Assembly: GCF_015291665.1 (NCBI RefSeq)
Contig: NZ_CP030048.1
Span: forward strand, 1,860,001 to 1,924,000
Reading direction: 5' to 3'
DNA length: 64,000 bases
Source of the DNA: Bradyrhizobium sp. CCBAU 53338
GTDB taxonomy: Bacteria; Pseudomonadota; Alphaproteobacteria; Rhizobiales; Xanthobacteraceae
Below are positions 8,584 through 17,692 of the stretch, piece by piece; positions within the stretch are counted from its first letter, which is position 1; each line of letters opens with the position of its first letter. The notes below the pieces were generated by a model. The model searched no databases. It saw nothing but the letters and a program-made list of their open reading frames with translations, and was not told where the DNA came from. Made by a program: the position numbers and the translations under genes.

Positions 8584-9714
8584 ATGGATATCCAGTTCAC
8601 GGAAGAGCAGGAATTGCTGCGATCCAGCGTGCAACGCTTGCTGCGCGACCAGTACGATTTTGAAGCGCGTCGCAAGATCGTCGCGAGCGAAGAAGGATTT
8701 AGCCGGGAGCAATGGAAGGCGTTTGCTGAACTCGGCCTGCTCGCCGCACCGTTTTCCGAGGATGTCGGCGGCCTCGGCGGCGGGCCACTGTCCACCATGA
8801 TCATCGCGCAGGAATTCGGACGCCATATCGTCGTCGAGCCGTTTATCGAGACGGCGGTGGTGGCTGGTGGCCTGATCGAACAAGCAGGTACTGCCGAGCA
8901 GAAAGAAGCTTTCATCGCCGATATGATTGCCGGGACGAAGATCTGGGCGTTGGCCTGGACCGAAAAAGGGTCGCGCTTCGATCTCGCCAATGTCGCGACC
9001 ACCGCGCTGCGGAACGGCAAGGATTATGTCCTGACGGGCGAGAAGGCCGCCGTCGTCGCCGCGCCCTGGGCGGACTATTTGATCGTTTCAGCCCGAACCT
9101 CCGGGCACAATCACGATCGCGGCGGCGTCAGCCTGTTCGTGGTCGAGCGCCGGGCCGCGGGTCTTGGCCTAAAGAGCTTCAAGACGATCGACGGCCGCCG
9201 GGCCGCCGAAATCAGTCTGCGCGAGGTTCGCGGGCATTTGCTCGGTAACGCGGGGGAGGGCGTCGCGGCGCTGGAAGCCTGTCGAGACCGGGCGATCGGA
9301 GCGCTGTGCGCGGAAGCTGTCGGTGCGATAGGCGAGTTGAATTCGGCGACGCTCGAATATTCCAAAACCCGGAAGCAGTTCGGGACCACCATCGGCTCTT
9401 TCCAGGTGTTACAGCATCGAATGGTCGACATGTTTATTGCGCATCAGGAGGCGCTTTCCCTGATGCAGCATCTCAATCTTAGTCTCAGCACCGGCGATGC
9501 CGTGCTGTCTCGTATCGCCTCCGGAGCCAAGTCGAAGGTCGGCTATGCGGGCAAATTCGTCGCCGACCAGGCGGTGCAAATCCACGGCGGCATGGGCATG
9601 ACCGAGGAGTTGAACGTTGGTCATTACTTCAAGCGAATTTCTTCCATCAACATCCAGTTCGGCGATCCCGCCTACCATGTGCTGCGTTACGCGCAGCTCG
9701 GCGCCGTCGCCTAA
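8584..9714 (+). CDS. Acyl-CoA dehydrogenase, subunit or isoenzyme 2
   Basis: A 376-residue acyl-CoA dehydrogenase-family protein. The C-terminal Gln-Ile-His-Gly-Gly-Met-Gly-Met-Thr motif (about 335-343), which contacts FAD, is intact. The following stretch reads Ile-Gln-Phe-Gly-Asp where MCAD-type enzymes have an Ile-Tyr-Glu-Gly-Thr motif, so it too lacks the standard catalytic Glu. The middle domain is short. The tight pairing with the gene before it, and similar pairs in steroid ring-degradation loci (FadE28/FadE29 type), suggest the two form one heteromeric dehydrogenase. That is inference. A ribosome binding site GAGAGGA precedes the ATG. Confidence 0.9.
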   Translation: MDIQFTEEQELLRSSVQRLLRDQYDFEARRKIVASEEGFSREQWKAFAELGLLAAPFSEDVGGLGGGPLSTMIIAQEFGRHIVVEPFIETAVVAGGLIEQAGTAEQKEAFIADMIAGTKIWALAWTEKGSRFDLANVATTALRNGKDYVLTGEKAAVVAAPWADYLIVSARTSGHNHDRGGVSLFVVERRAAGLGLKSFKTIDGRRAAEISLREVRGHLLGNAGEGVAALEACRDRAIGALCAEAVGAIGELNSATLEYSKTRKQFGTTIGSFQVLQHRMVDMFIAHQEALSLMQHLNLSLSTGDAVLSRIASGAKSKVGYAGKFVADQAVQIHGGMGMTEELNVGHYFKRISSINIQFGDPAYHVLRYAQLGAVA

Positions 9715-9728
9715 AAAAAGAGGCCACC

Positions 9729-10916
9729 ATGACCACTGAAGCAGTAATCGTTTCCACCGCGCGCACGGGCGTCGGCAAGGCATATCGCGGAGCGCTCAAC
9801 TATACCGAAGGGCCCACATTGGCCGGCCACGTGATGGCGGAGGCCGTCAAGCGCGCGGGCATCGAGCCGGGCGACGTCGAAGATGTGGTCATGGGCTGCG
9901 CCATGCAGCAAGGCACCATGGTGATGAATGTCGCCCGTAAGGGCGCAATCCGCGCCGGCCTTCCCATTACCGTCGCCGGCACCACGATCGACCGGCAATG
10001 CGCCTCGGGCCTTCAGGCGATCGCGGTCGCAGCGCGCTCAGTTATGCTCGACGGCGTCGAAATAGCGATCGGCGGCGGCATCGAGTCGATCAGCCTTGTG
10101 CAGAACGAGCACATGAACAAGTTCCACGCCGTTGACGATGAGCTGATGGCGATGAAGCCCGAAATGTACATGTCGATGCTCGACACCGCCGAGGTCGTCG
10201 CCGAACGCTACAAGATCGGCCGCGACAAGCAGGATGAATATAGCCTCGAGTGCCAGCGCCGGATCGGAGCCGCGCTACAGGCCGGCCGATTCAACGACGA
10301 AATCGTGCCGTTCACTACCAAGATGGCCGTGGTTGACAAGGACACCAAGCAAGTTTCCTTCCATGAGGTGACGCTGTCGAAGGACGAGGGGCCTCGTCCC
10401 GACACTACGGCCGAAGGCCTGGCCAAGATCAAACCGGTTTTCGAAGGGAAGACCATCAGCGCCGGCAATGCCAGCCAGCTCTCCGATGGTGCCTCGGCTT
10501 GCGTCATCATGAGCGACAAGATCGCAGCCAAGAGAGGCCTCAAGCCGCTAGGCATCTTCCGCGGCTTCGTCGCCGCCGGTGTCGAGCCCGAAGAGATGGG
10601 CGTCGGCCCAGTGGCCGCAATCCCGCGGTTGCTCAAGCGACACAATTTGAAGATCGACGATATCGATCTCTGGGAGCTCAACGAGGCCTACGCGGTGCAG
10701 GTGATCTATTGCCGCGACAAGCTCGGCATCGATCCCGCGAAGCTCAATGTCAACGGAGGTTCCATCGCTATCGGTCATCCCTACGGCATGACCGGCGCAC
10801 GATTGACGGGCCACCTTCTGATCGAGGGACGTCGGCGCAAGGCAAAATATGGCGTGGTGACAATGTGCATCGGCGGCGGAATGGGTGCCGCGGGCCTATT
10901 CGAAATCTTGCACTAG
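9729..10916 (+). CDS. Thiolase (acetyl-CoA C-acyltransferase)
   Basis: A 395-residue degradative thiolase. The nucleophilic Cys91 sits in Gln-Cys-Ala-Ser-Gly. The His of Gly-His-Pro-Tyr-Gly-Met-Thr-Gly (about 348) and the second Cys in Met-Cys-Ile-Gly-Gly-Gly (about 378) complete the triad. The length is normal. It should cleave a 3-ketoacyl-CoA to acetyl-CoA or propionyl-CoA and a shortened acyl-CoA, the last step of the beta-oxidation cycle encoded around it. It follows the dehydrogenase pair by 14 bases, with AGAGG upstream of the ATG, in the same operon. Confidence 0.95.
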   Translation: MTTEAVIVSTARTGVGKAYRGALNYTEGPTLAGHVMAEAVKRAGIEPGDVEDVVMGCAMQQGTMVMNVARKGAIRAGLPITVAGTTIDRQCASGLQAIAVAARSVMLDGVEIAIGGGIESISLVQNEHMNKFHAVDDELMAMKPEMYMSMLDTAEVVAERYKIGRDKQDEYSLECQRRIGAALQAGRFNDEIVPFTTKMAVVDKDTKQVSFHEVTLSKDEGPRPDTTAEGLAKIKPVFEGKTISAGNASQLSDGASACVIMSDKIAAKRGLKPLGIFRGFVAAGVEPEEMGVGPVAAIPRLLKRHNLKIDDIDLWELNEAYAVQVIYCRDKLGIDPAKLNVNGGSIAIGHPYGMTGARLTGHLLIEGRRRKAKYGVVTMCIGGGMGAAGLFEILH

Positions 10917-10985
10917 TGCGGGTGTCCAAGGCGGCGGTTCCGTCGCTTCGGCGAAGTCAATAAACGAACCATTCTGGAGGACCAG

Positions 10986-12002
10986 GTGAAGACAGCGATT
11001 ACTGAACTTTTCGGCATTGAACACCCCATCGTTCAGGGCGGGATGCATTACGTCGGATTTGCCGAGATGGCCGCGGCAGTGTCGAACGCGGGCGGTTTGG
11101 GGCTCATTACTGGACTGACACAAAGGACCCCCGAGCTACTTGCGAAGGAAATCGCGCGTTGTCGCGATATGACCGACAAGCCCTTCGGTGTGAATTTGAC
11201 TTTCCTGCCGGCGCTCAGCTCACCTCCTTATCCGGAATACATCGCGGCTATTCGTGAGGGCGGCATCAAGGTCGTGGAGACTGCCGGCCGCAGCCCGGAA
11301 GCCTACATGCCCGCCCTAAAAGCTGCGGGCATCAAAGTGATCCACAAATGTACGTCCGTGCGGCACTCCTTGAAGGCTGAAAAGATCGGCTGCGACGCAG
11401 TAAGCGTCGACGGCTTCGAATGCGGTGGCCATCCTGGCGAAGACGATATCCCAAACATGATTCTGCTGCCTCGCGCGGCAGATGAACTGAAGATCCCCTT
11501 CATCGCGTCCGGCGGTTTGGCCGATGCAAGGGGTCTCGTCGCGGCGCTCGCGATGGGCGCCTCCGGCGTGAACATGGGCACGCGATTCGTTGCAACCAAG
11601 GAAGCTCCAGTGCACGAGAACGTCAAAAAGGCGATCTTGGCCGCCAACGAGCTTGACACACGACTTGTCATGCGCCCTCTCCGGAATACCGAGCGGGTGC
11701 TCAATAACGCCGGCGTCGAACGTCTCTTGGAAATCGAGAAGGAGAGAGGCGCCAGCCTCAAGATCGACGACATCATCGAGGAAGTCGGTGGCGTGTATCC
11801 CAAGGTGATGGTCGACGGCAACATGGATGCGGGCGCCTGGAGCTGTGGGATGGTGGTTGGGCTCATCAACGACATTCCAACCGTCAAAGAACTAATCGAT
11901 CGGATCATGCGCGAGGCTGAAACGATCATCCGGGGACGCTTGGGCGGTTTCTTGGATGGCAAGCCTGAGGCAGCGCGCAAGCCGGCTTTGGCTCATCTGT
12001 AA
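10986..12002 (+). CDS. Nitronate monooxygenase-like flavoprotein
   Basis: A 338-residue FMN TIM-barrel protein of the nitronate monooxygenase/2-nitropropane dioxygenase family. The N-terminal Pro-Ile-Val-Gln-Gly-Gly-Met motif, the Gly-Gly-His-Pro-Gly loop (about 149-153) with the putative catalytic His, and the Ala-Ser-Gly-Gly-Leu-Ala phosphate-binding stretch are visible. In a CoA-thioester operon such proteins are often not nitronate oxidases; the IpdC protein of steroid CD-ring degradation acts on a CoA ester. I think a CoA-ester reductase or hydroxylase role is more likely than nitroalkane detoxification, but that is inference. The start is GTG with GGAGGACCAG upstream. A second, divergent member lies at 24245. 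Confidence 0.87.
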   Translation: MKTAITELFGIEHPIVQGGMHYVGFAEMAAAVSNAGGLGLITGLTQRTPELLAKEIARCRDMTDKPFGVNLTFLPALSSPPYPEYIAAIREGGIKVVETAGRSPEAYMPALKAAGIKVIHKCTSVRHSLKAEKIGCDAVSVDGFECGGHPGEDDIPNMILLPRAADELKIPFIASGGLADARGLVAALAMGASGVNMGTRFVATKEAPVHENVKKAILAANELDTRLVMRPLRNTERVLNNAGVERLLEIEKERGASLKIDDIIEEVGGVYPKVMVDGNMDAGAWSCGMVVGLINDIPTVKELIDRIMREAETIIRGRLGGFLDGKPEAARKPALAHL

Positions 12003-12039
12003 TTCGATTGGATTGGATCTATATAGGGCAGGAGTCGGA

Positions 12040-12810
12040 ATGACCGAGCACGTTCGTTGCGAAGTATCGGGCGGTGTCATGACACTGACTCTTGCCCGTC
12101 CAGAAAAGAAGAATGCCTTGAGTTTGGGGATGTATGGGGCGCTCTCGCACGCGCTAGAGGCAGCCGAGAGGGAATCCTCTATACGTGTCCTTCTCATCCA
12201 AGGTGAGGGTGACAGCTTCACCGCGGGGAACGACCTTGCGGATTTTCGATCCGCATCCGACCACCAGGAAGGGCCCGGAGAAGCATTTCGATTTATTAGC
12301 AATTTGGCACACGCGAGTAAGCCGCTGGTCGCAGCCGTGCAGGGGAATGCAGTAGGGGTGGGCACCACGATGCTGCTGCATTGTGATCTCGTGTTCCTCG
12401 CCGAGAATGCCAAGCTGGCCACACCGTTCGTCAACCTGGCGCTGGTCCCGGAAGCCGCATCGAGTTGGTTGTTGCCTGCGCGCATCGGATATGTCCGAGC
12501 GTATGCCATGTTCGCCCTCGGCGAGCCACTGGACGCGTCCTCTGCACTCGTTTACGGTCTCGCGAATGCTGTGGTGCCCGTCGGCGAGCTCCGACAGAAG
12601 GCCCGCAACGCTGCTGAGGCATTGGCGAAGCAGCCGGCCGGAGCCCTTCGCCACACCAAGGCGCTCATGCGGGAGACGCAGCGGATCGCGTCGCAGGTCA
12701 GCCTGGAGAGCAACCTCTTTCGCGAGCGGCTCCGATCTGCCGAAGCGCGCGAAGCCTTCTCAGCCTTGGCCGAGCGGAGACTGCCCGACTTTTCCAGATT
12801 GTCGACGTGA
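12040..12810 (+). CDS. Enoyl-CoA hydratase/isomerase family, isomerase-like
   Basis: A 256-residue crotonase-fold protein. The oxyanion-hole segments (Gly-Asn-Asp-Leu at about 65-68 and Gly-Asn-Ala-Val-Gly-Val-Gly near 108-114) are present. Both Glu residues of classic hydratases are missing: the ELAL position reads Thr, and the Pro-Glu position reads Pro-Phe. Instead there is Val-Pro-Glu-Ala-Ala-Ser-Ser, matching the catalytic Glu of the Pro-Glu-Gly-Cys-Ser-Ser motif in Delta3,Delta2-enoyl-CoA isomerases. I therefore favour a double-bond isomerase, with hydration left to the FadB-type protein at 21719. I chose the ATG at 12040 because GCAGGAG precedes it; a longer in-frame start would overlap the gene before. 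Confidence 0.87.
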   Translation: MTEHVRCEVSGGVMTLTLARPEKKNALSLGMYGALSHALEAAERESSIRVLLIQGEGDSFTAGNDLADFRSASDHQEGPGEAFRFISNLAHASKPLVAAVQGNAVGVGTTMLLHCDLVFLAENAKLATPFVNLALVPEAASSWLLPARIGYVRAYAMFALGEPLDASSALVYGLANAVVPVGELRQKARNAAEALAKQPAGALRHTKALMRETQRIASQVSLESNLFRERLRSAEAREAFSALAERRLPDFSRLST

Positions 12811-12857
12811 GTGCCAAGTGGATTGCCGTTCGAGGTGAGGAGCCTACGAGGTAGTGT

Positions 12858-13562
12858 ATGAAGACGGCGGTCGTGATCGGGGTAGACTCGGACCAGGGCC
12901 TTGGAGCCCAGCTGTGCAAGCGATTTGCCGCGAATGGTCTGAGGATCGTTGTCGCGGGGACAAGTAAATCGGCCATTGAATCGGTCGCGCTCGAGGTTCT
13001 GTCATCCGGCGGCAAGGCTCTTGCCTTCGTCGCCGACCCGACGAACGAGGCCGACATCATTGCGCTCTTCAATGTCGCGGGACCGGCGGTCGACCTTGCG
13101 ATCTACAATGCCGGAAATCGCGTGCCACGCATCGTATCGGCGATTTATAGCGAAGCCGAACAGTTCGAGCAGGTCTGGCGGGGCGGCTGCTTTGGCGGTT
13201 ACCTATTCGGCCGCGAGGCCATTCGCCGGATGCGACCGAACGAGCGAGGTACGCTTCTGTTCGCCGGAGCAAGCGCTTCCCTATCTGGGCTCGCAGGTTA
13301 CGCTCCGTTCGGTTCAGCAAAAGGTGCTCTGCGGGTGCTCGCGCAGGCATTGGCCAAGGAATATGCAGGCGACGGAATTCATGTCGGTCACGTGATAGTG
13401 GATGGCGGAACGCCGGATGATGTTCATCCTGCAGGCAACGTTGTTCGCGGCGACGATACGATCAGCATTAACGTATTAGTTGATGCATTTGCACACCTCT
13501 ACAACCAGCCGCGTTGGGCTTGGTCGTTCGAGTTGGACGTGCGTGCCTCGAAAGAGAACTAG
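12858..13562 (+). CDS. SDR_c10-type short-chain dehydrogenase
   Basis: A 234-residue SDR-fold protein. The nucleotide loop is altered (Gly-Val-Asp-Ser-Asp-Gln-Gly-Leu-Gly near 9-17) and lacks the usual Gly-x-x-x-Gly-x-Gly. The active site has Ala at the Ser position and Phe instead of Tyr before Gly-Ser-Ala-Lys, as in the other three SDRs of this window. The cofactor site is more divergent than in its paralogues, so cofactor binding is uncertain. It is the last gene of the run from 6630, 47 bases after the isomerase, and is followed by a 385-base gap holding the operators of the next operon. Confidence 0.82.
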   Translation: MKTAVVIGVDSDQGLGAQLCKRFAANGLRIVVAGTSKSAIESVALEVLSSGGKALAFVADPTNEADIIALFNVAGPAVDLAIYNAGNRVPRIVSAIYSEAEQFEQVWRGGCFGGYLFGREAIRRMRPNERGTLLFAGASASLSGLAGYAPFGSAKGALRVLAQALAKEYAGDGIHVGHVIVDGGTPDDVHPAGNVVRGDDTISINVLVDAFAHLYNQPRWAWSFELDVRASKEN

Positions 13563-13699
13563 TAGCAATCAGTTGCCCGTCGAACCCTCCTCAGAGGATC
13601 CACGAGACAACACCACATCCAAAAGCAGTGTCTGCCGGGAGTTTGATTTCATGGCGGACCGGACAGCATCCATCTTATCCGGACATGAAAGCCCACATC

Positions 13700-13714
13700 G
13701 TTCGAATTAGGAAC
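13700..13714 (+). promoter_or_regulatory. GTTC-N7-GAAC operator, upstream copy
   Basis: GTTCGAATTAGGAAC keeps both arms and the seven-base spacing of the island operator and is followed by TATAGA, but has no TTGAC box before it. With the site at 13801 it brackets about 100 bases upstream of the CoA-ligase operon. No gene is seen in 13563-13947. Confidence 0.6.
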
Positions 13715-13794
13715 TATAGATCCAATATGGAAAGTATTAGGCGGCCGCACTGGACATATTTTCAACTAAAATTCTGGCAACTCGTCCGAACGAA

Positions 13795-13815
13795 TTGACA
13801 GTACCAAAAAAGAAC
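13795..13815 (+). promoter_or_regulatory. TTGACA promoter with degenerate operator
   Basis: TTGACA (13795-13800) is directly followed by GTACCAAAAAAGAAC, in which the right arm is intact and the left arm is GTAC. The arrangement is the same as at the other island promoters. It lies 132 bases before the CoA ligase at 13948 and should drive the ligase-isomerase-SDR-panDBC operon. Confidence 0.6.
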
Positions 13816-13947
13816 TTCATGATCTTGTAATAACAGTCTTAGGGGAAGCGCGTACTGCTGAGCAATCTGAGGAGCCGCACGTTCGCCGCGCTCACGCGTG
13901 GGAGGTCGGTCCCAGAACTCAGTGGCAAGCTGGAGAGCAAGCTGCAC

Positions 13948-15795
13948 ATGACCAACGCACCGTACATGGATGTTCACTTCCTGAAGCCGGAGCTGGATGT
14001 CGACCGCCGAGGCGACGGGACCTTACTTCTCCGCTCACGTCATCCACTGACCGGTGTTGGACGAACGGTTTGCGATCAACTTCCAAAATGGGCCTCGGAA
14101 GCCCCAGACAGAATTTTCATTGCTCAGCGCGCCAGCAATGGCGAATGGGATAGCGTGCGATACGAGAGTGCCTGGCAGATGGTTCAGTCATTTGGCCAGG
14201 CCCTGCTTGATCGTGGCTATAAGCGCGGCGACACAATTGCCATTCTTTCCGGCAATTCTATTGAGCATGCGATTGTCAGTTTCGGTGCGATGTGCGCGGG
14301 CTTGGTGGTGGCGCCGATATCCCCGAGCTATAGCTTGATACCGGGCGGTCTGGATCGCCTCGCCCACATCGGGAACGTGCTTCGGCCTTCGCTTGTGTTT
14401 GTCCAGCAGGTCAATCCTTATCGTAAGGTCATGGAGCTCGAGGGTTTCAAGGACGCCGAGTGGATTGCGGCCGAGCCAGCCGATGGTGTGGTGTTGTTCG
14501 GCGGGCTTTTGGAGGTCAAGCCTGGCCCCCACTTCGCGAAAGCGTTCGAGGACTTGTCTCCGGATGATGTGGGGAAGGTTCTGTTCACTTCCGGCTCGAC
14601 AGGGCTGCCAAAGGGGGTGCCCAACACGCACCGCATGATGGCATCCGCGGTCGCCATGTCCGCTGTGGAGTTGGAGGAGCCGCCGGTACAGCTTGAATGG
14701 TTGCCGTGGCATCACACGATGGGTGGAAACTTAGTGTTGAACGGCGTCTTGAATAACGGAGGGTCGCTATTCATCGATGACGGGCGGCCGACGCCGGACG
14801 CGATGCATCGCACCGTTGCCAATCTCAAGGTCATCTCGCCTACGACGATGATAAATGTGCCCCTTGGCTGGTCGATGCTGGTCGATGCTCTCAAGTCGGA
14901 CGCGCAACTGTGTGACAATTTCTTTCGCCGCTTGCGCCGTTGCACCTACGCCGGCGCCGCCATGCCGCGGGCGACGCTCGACGCGCTGCAAGAACTTGCA
15001 GTCCGTGCAACCGGGCGGCGTATTCCCTTTGGCTCGGGCTACGGAACGACAGAGACAGCACCTGGGATTTCCACCACGCAATGGCCCAGCGAAACGTCTG
15101 GCGAACTCGGGGTGCCGCTGCCGGGAGTCGAGCTCAAGCTCGTACCGGTGCGCGACTGCTACGAGGTTCGCGTGCGTGGTCCCAACGTTATGCGCGGCTA
15201 TCTAGATCACGAGGCGACGCAGGCAGCGTTCGATGAGGAGGGGTACTACCGGACTGGGGATACGGCCACTTTCATAGATTCCGAGGATCCCAATCGTGGG
15301 CTGCGTTTTGCCGGTCGTCTTTCCGAGAGCTTTAAACTGAGCAATGGGACCTGGGTGGTGGCCGGAGATCTCCGACTCACCGTGCTCAATGCCTGCAGGG
15401 GGCTTCTGCAGGACGTGGTTATCGCAGGCGAGAATCGGGATTCGGTGGCGGTGCTCGCCTGGGTCAATCCGGAGCGAGCGGCTCGCGTGGCGTCCGACCC
15501 AAGCTGCGGGTCCGATGCGCGGCGCCTCTCCCGCGATCCGTCTGTTATCGAGCACATTCGGCAGGAACTGGAAAATTACAATCATGGCGCGAGCTCGAGC
15601 AATCGCGTCTCTGCTTTCACTCTGCTCGAGGATCCGCCTTCACTTGGCAAGGGCGAGATCACCGACAAGGCATATGTTAACCAACGTGCGGTCCTCAGCA
15701 ATCGTGCCGTGAACGTCGAAGCGCTCTATGCACCAGAAACGCCGCCCGGAATTTTCGTTTGCCGGCCGAAGGTGAGGGCGGAGGTAGGCGCATAG
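13948..15795 (+). CDS. Feruloyl-CoA-synthase-like acyl/aryl-CoA ligase
   Basis: A 615-residue adenylate-forming enzyme, the likely entry step of the pathway: carboxylate + ATP + CoA gives acyl-CoA. The P-loop Thr-Ser-Gly-Ser-Thr-Gly-Leu-Pro-Lys-Gly is at about 213-222, the Tyr-Gly-Thr-Thr-Glu-Thr A5 motif near 365, Tyr-Arg-Thr-Gly-Asp near 433, and the Gly-Lys-Gly-Glu-Ile-Thr-Asp-Lys segment with the catalytic A10 Lys near 565-572. The length and the N-terminal extension resemble feruloyl-CoA synthases (Fcs) rather than fatty acid ligases, so an arylpropenoate or cyclic carboxylate is plausible. It heads the operon that continues into an isomerase, an SDR and the pantothenate genes. Confidence 0.87.
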   Translation: MTNAPYMDVHFLKPELDVDRRGDGTLLLRSRHPLTGVGRTVCDQLPKWASEAPDRIFIAQRASNGEWDSVRYESAWQMVQSFGQALLDRGYKRGDTIAILSGNSIEHAIVSFGAMCAGLVVAPISPSYSLIPGGLDRLAHIGNVLRPSLVFVQQVNPYRKVMELEGFKDAEWIAAEPADGVVLFGGLLEVKPGPHFAKAFEDLSPDDVGKVLFTSGSTGLPKGVPNTHRMMASAVAMSAVELEEPPVQLEWLPWHHTMGGNLVLNGVLNNGGSLFIDDGRPTPDAMHRTVANLKVISPTTMINVPLGWSMLVDALKSDAQLCDNFFRRLRRCTYAGAAMPRATLDALQELAVRATGRRIPFGSGYGTTETAPGISTTQWPSETSGELGVPLPGVELKLVPVRDCYEVRVRGPNVMRGYLDHEATQAAFDEEGYYRTGDTATFIDSEDPNRGLRFAGRLSESFKLSNGTWVVAGDLRLTVLNACRGLLQDVVIAGENRDSVAVLAWVNPERAARVASDPSCGSDARRLSRDPSVIEHIRQELENYNHGASSSNRVSAFTLLEDPPSLGKGEITDKAYVNQRAVLSNRAVNVEALYAPETPPGIFVCRPKVRAEVGA

Positions 15796-15842
15796 CTGAA
15801 GGCTCTCAAGATGGGAGCATAGCGAAGTTCTCGGAGTCCACG

Positions 15843-16430
15843 ATGCCTGTGGTTGATTTCTACTTCGATTTTCGGAGCCCATATTCATATCTTGCGAACA
15901 GTCAGGTAACGGCGATTCCAAATATCGAGATTACTTATCGCCCGATGGATGTGGCCGCAGTGATGCGACAGGTTGGCAATACGCCGACGACGATCGTCTG
16001 CGCGGCAAAGGGAAAGTACGCAGGGGTCGACCTTCAGCGCTGGGCAGCGCACTACGGAATAGCCCTCAAACGCCAGAAGGATCCCAAGGCGATCGACGGT
16101 CGGCGACTGTTGCGCGCTGCGATCAAGGCGTTAGAGGGCGGAGATGGAAGCAGGGCGATTCATGCCATTTTCAATGCAATGTGGGTGACAGGCGCACCAC
16201 TTGTCACTCCTGACGATGTGGCAGCCGTACTCACTGCCGCCGGTATGAACGCAGCTTCGATGGCGGCGTCGTTGGATGATGAAGACCTCGATAAGCAACT
16301 GACGGAATCGAGCAGTCTGGCGGGTGATCTGGGCGTATTCGGTGCTCCGACCTTCATTATCGGTGGCGAGATGTTCTTCGGCAACGATCGTCTCGACTTC
16401 CTGCGGAAGCATCTGGAGAAACTACAGTGA
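15843..16430 (+). CDS. 2-hydroxychromene-2-carboxylate isomerase-like (DsbA family)
   Basis: A 195-residue thioredoxin-fold isomerase of the kappa-GST/HCCA type. Tyr-Phe-Asp-Phe-Arg-Ser-Pro-Tyr-Ser-Tyr at 7-16 holds the glutathione-activating Ser, and Gly-Ala-Pro-Thr-Phe-Ile near 168-173 is the cis-Pro motif. It is distinct in sequence from the copy at 4779, so it is not a recent duplicate. The ATG at 15843 is preferred because an earlier in-frame start overlaps the ligase gene and adds a non-homologous tail. Its stop overlaps the start of the SDR at 16427 by four bases, indicating translational coupling and a shared pathway step. Confidence 0.87.
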   Translation: MPVVDFYFDFRSPYSYLANSQVTAIPNIEITYRPMDVAAVMRQVGNTPTTIVCAAKGKYAGVDLQRWAAHYGIALKRQKDPKAIDGRRLLRAAIKALEGGDGSRAIHAIFNAMWVTGAPLVTPDDVAAVLTAAGMNAASMAASLDDEDLDKQLTESSSLAGDLGVFGAPTFIIGGEMFFGNDRLDFLRKHLEKLQ

Positions 16431-17137
16431 GTAAACTGGCGAGTCCGATTGCCGTTGTGACCGGCGTTGGCCCAGGCACAGGTTCCGCTCTCGTACGTCG
16501 ATTTGCTGCCGGAGGTTATCGGGTCGCCATGTTGGCTCGCGATGAGCGGCGTCTAAAGGATTTGCAGGCGGAGATACCAAATGCCGCGTCATTTCCATGC
16601 GATGTTGCCGATCCAGTCGCATTGGAGACGACACTCACCCAAATCGATCGTTCCCTTGGCACTCCGAAGGTCGTTGTTCACAACGCGGTGGGAGGGGCAT
16701 TCGGCGGATTTACGGAGATCGATCCTGGCATTCTTCGCACCAACTTCGAAACGAACGTGATGGCTCTTCTGCACCTCGCGCGCCATGTGGTTCCCCCCAT
16801 GGCGGCGGCCGACGGTGGTTCCCTGATCGTTACCGGCAACACATCGGCACTACGGGGCCGCCAGCGCTTCGCAGGTTTCGCGCCGACGAAAGCCGCGCAA
16901 CGCATCCTCGCTGAATCGATTGCGCGCGAGATGGGCCCTAAAGGAGTGCATGTCGCGTATCTCGTCATCGATGCCGTCATTGATGTGCCCTGGGCGCGCG
17001 AGAGGTACAAGGACGCAGCGGATGACTTCTTCATCAAGCCCTCTGCCATTGCCGAGGAGGTCTGGCATGTCGCCCATCAGGATCGCTCGGCTTGGTCCTT
17101 CCTGACCGAAGTCCGTCCATACCGCGAGACTTGGTAG
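16427..17137 (+). CDS. SDR_c10-type short-chain dehydrogenase
   Basis: A 236-residue SDR with the best-preserved nucleotide loop of the four in the window (Gly-Val-Gly-Pro-Gly-Thr-Gly near 12-18) and an Asn-Ala-Val-Gly-Gly in the Asn-Ala-Gly position. The active site is again altered: Asn where the catalytic Ser should be, and Phe-Ala-Pro-Thr-Lys in place of YxxxK. The start is GTG, overlapping the isomerase stop by four bases. It precedes panD by 73 bases. The function is a reductase or dehydrogenase of a CoA-pathway intermediate by context only. Confidence 0.86.
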   Translation: MSKLASPIAVVTGVGPGTGSALVRRFAAGGYRVAMLARDERRLKDLQAEIPNAASFPCDVADPVALETTLTQIDRSLGTPKVVVHNAVGGAFGGFTEIDPGILRTNFETNVMALLHLARHVVPPMAAADGGSLIVTGNTSALRGRQRFAGFAPTKAAQRILAESIAREMGPKGVHVAYLVIDAVIDVPWARERYKDAADDFFIKPSAIAEEVWHVAHQDRSAWSFLTEVRPYRETW

Positions 17138-17210
17138 CTGACGAAGTGACCCGCTTTTGGAGAGGCCCGTCGCTCGGAGAGTTGCTTTTCGAAAGTGAGA
17201 CGTGTGTCCG

Positions 17211-17666
17211 ATGAGAAAAGTTCTCGCCGCTAAACTGCACGGCATTCACGTTACCGAAGCCAATCTTCACTATCACGGCTCGATCACTCTCGATCCGGAC
17301 CATTGCCAAGATGCGGGCATTCTGCCGATGGAGTTCGTGGAGATTTGGAACAAGAATTCCGGAGCTCGTATTTCAACGTATGTCATTTTTGGCGCTCGCG
17401 GATCCCGCTGTTGCGTGCTCAACGGGGCCGCAGCGCGGACCTGCCAGGTCGGCGACCAGATCATCGTCTGCAGCTCGCAATACTTGGATGGCGCGCGCAT
17501 CGTCGATCTGAGGCCCAAGATCCTGGCATTCGACCGCGATAACCGCGTCGTCGATCGTCTGACGTACTCGGTCAAGGCGGACTCGGTCGGAGGCCATCAT
17601 TTCGAAATAGCGGATGAGAAGGGCGATTTGAAGCCTGTTCCGCTCCGTGCTGCGGAATCTAACTGA
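17211..17666 (+). CDS. panD: Aspartate 1-decarboxylase
   Basis: A 151-residue pyruvoyl-dependent L-aspartate alpha-decarboxylase producing beta-alanine for pantothenate. The self-cleavage site Gly23-Ser24 lies in His-Tyr-His-Gly-Ser, and the Lys8, Arg-Ile-Ser-Thr-Tyr (about 54-58) and Asn-Gly-Ala-Ala-Ala-Arg motifs are present. The tail is about 15-20 residues longer than in most family members. ATG 17211 is chosen over a GTG nine bases earlier because the conserved Met-Arg-Lys start fits. It is in line with panB and panC and downstream of a catabolic SDR, so pantothenate synthesis is expressed with the island. Confidence 0.93.
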   Translation: MRKVLAAKLHGIHVTEANLHYHGSITLDPDHCQDAGILPMEFVEIWNKNSGARISTYVIFGARGSRCCVLNGAAARTCQVGDQIIVCSSQYLDGARIVDLRPKILAFDRDNRVVDRLTYSVKADSVGGHHFEIADEKGDLKPVPLRAAESN

Positions 17667-17692
17667 GCTCCATCGGTAAACAAGGAGATGGA

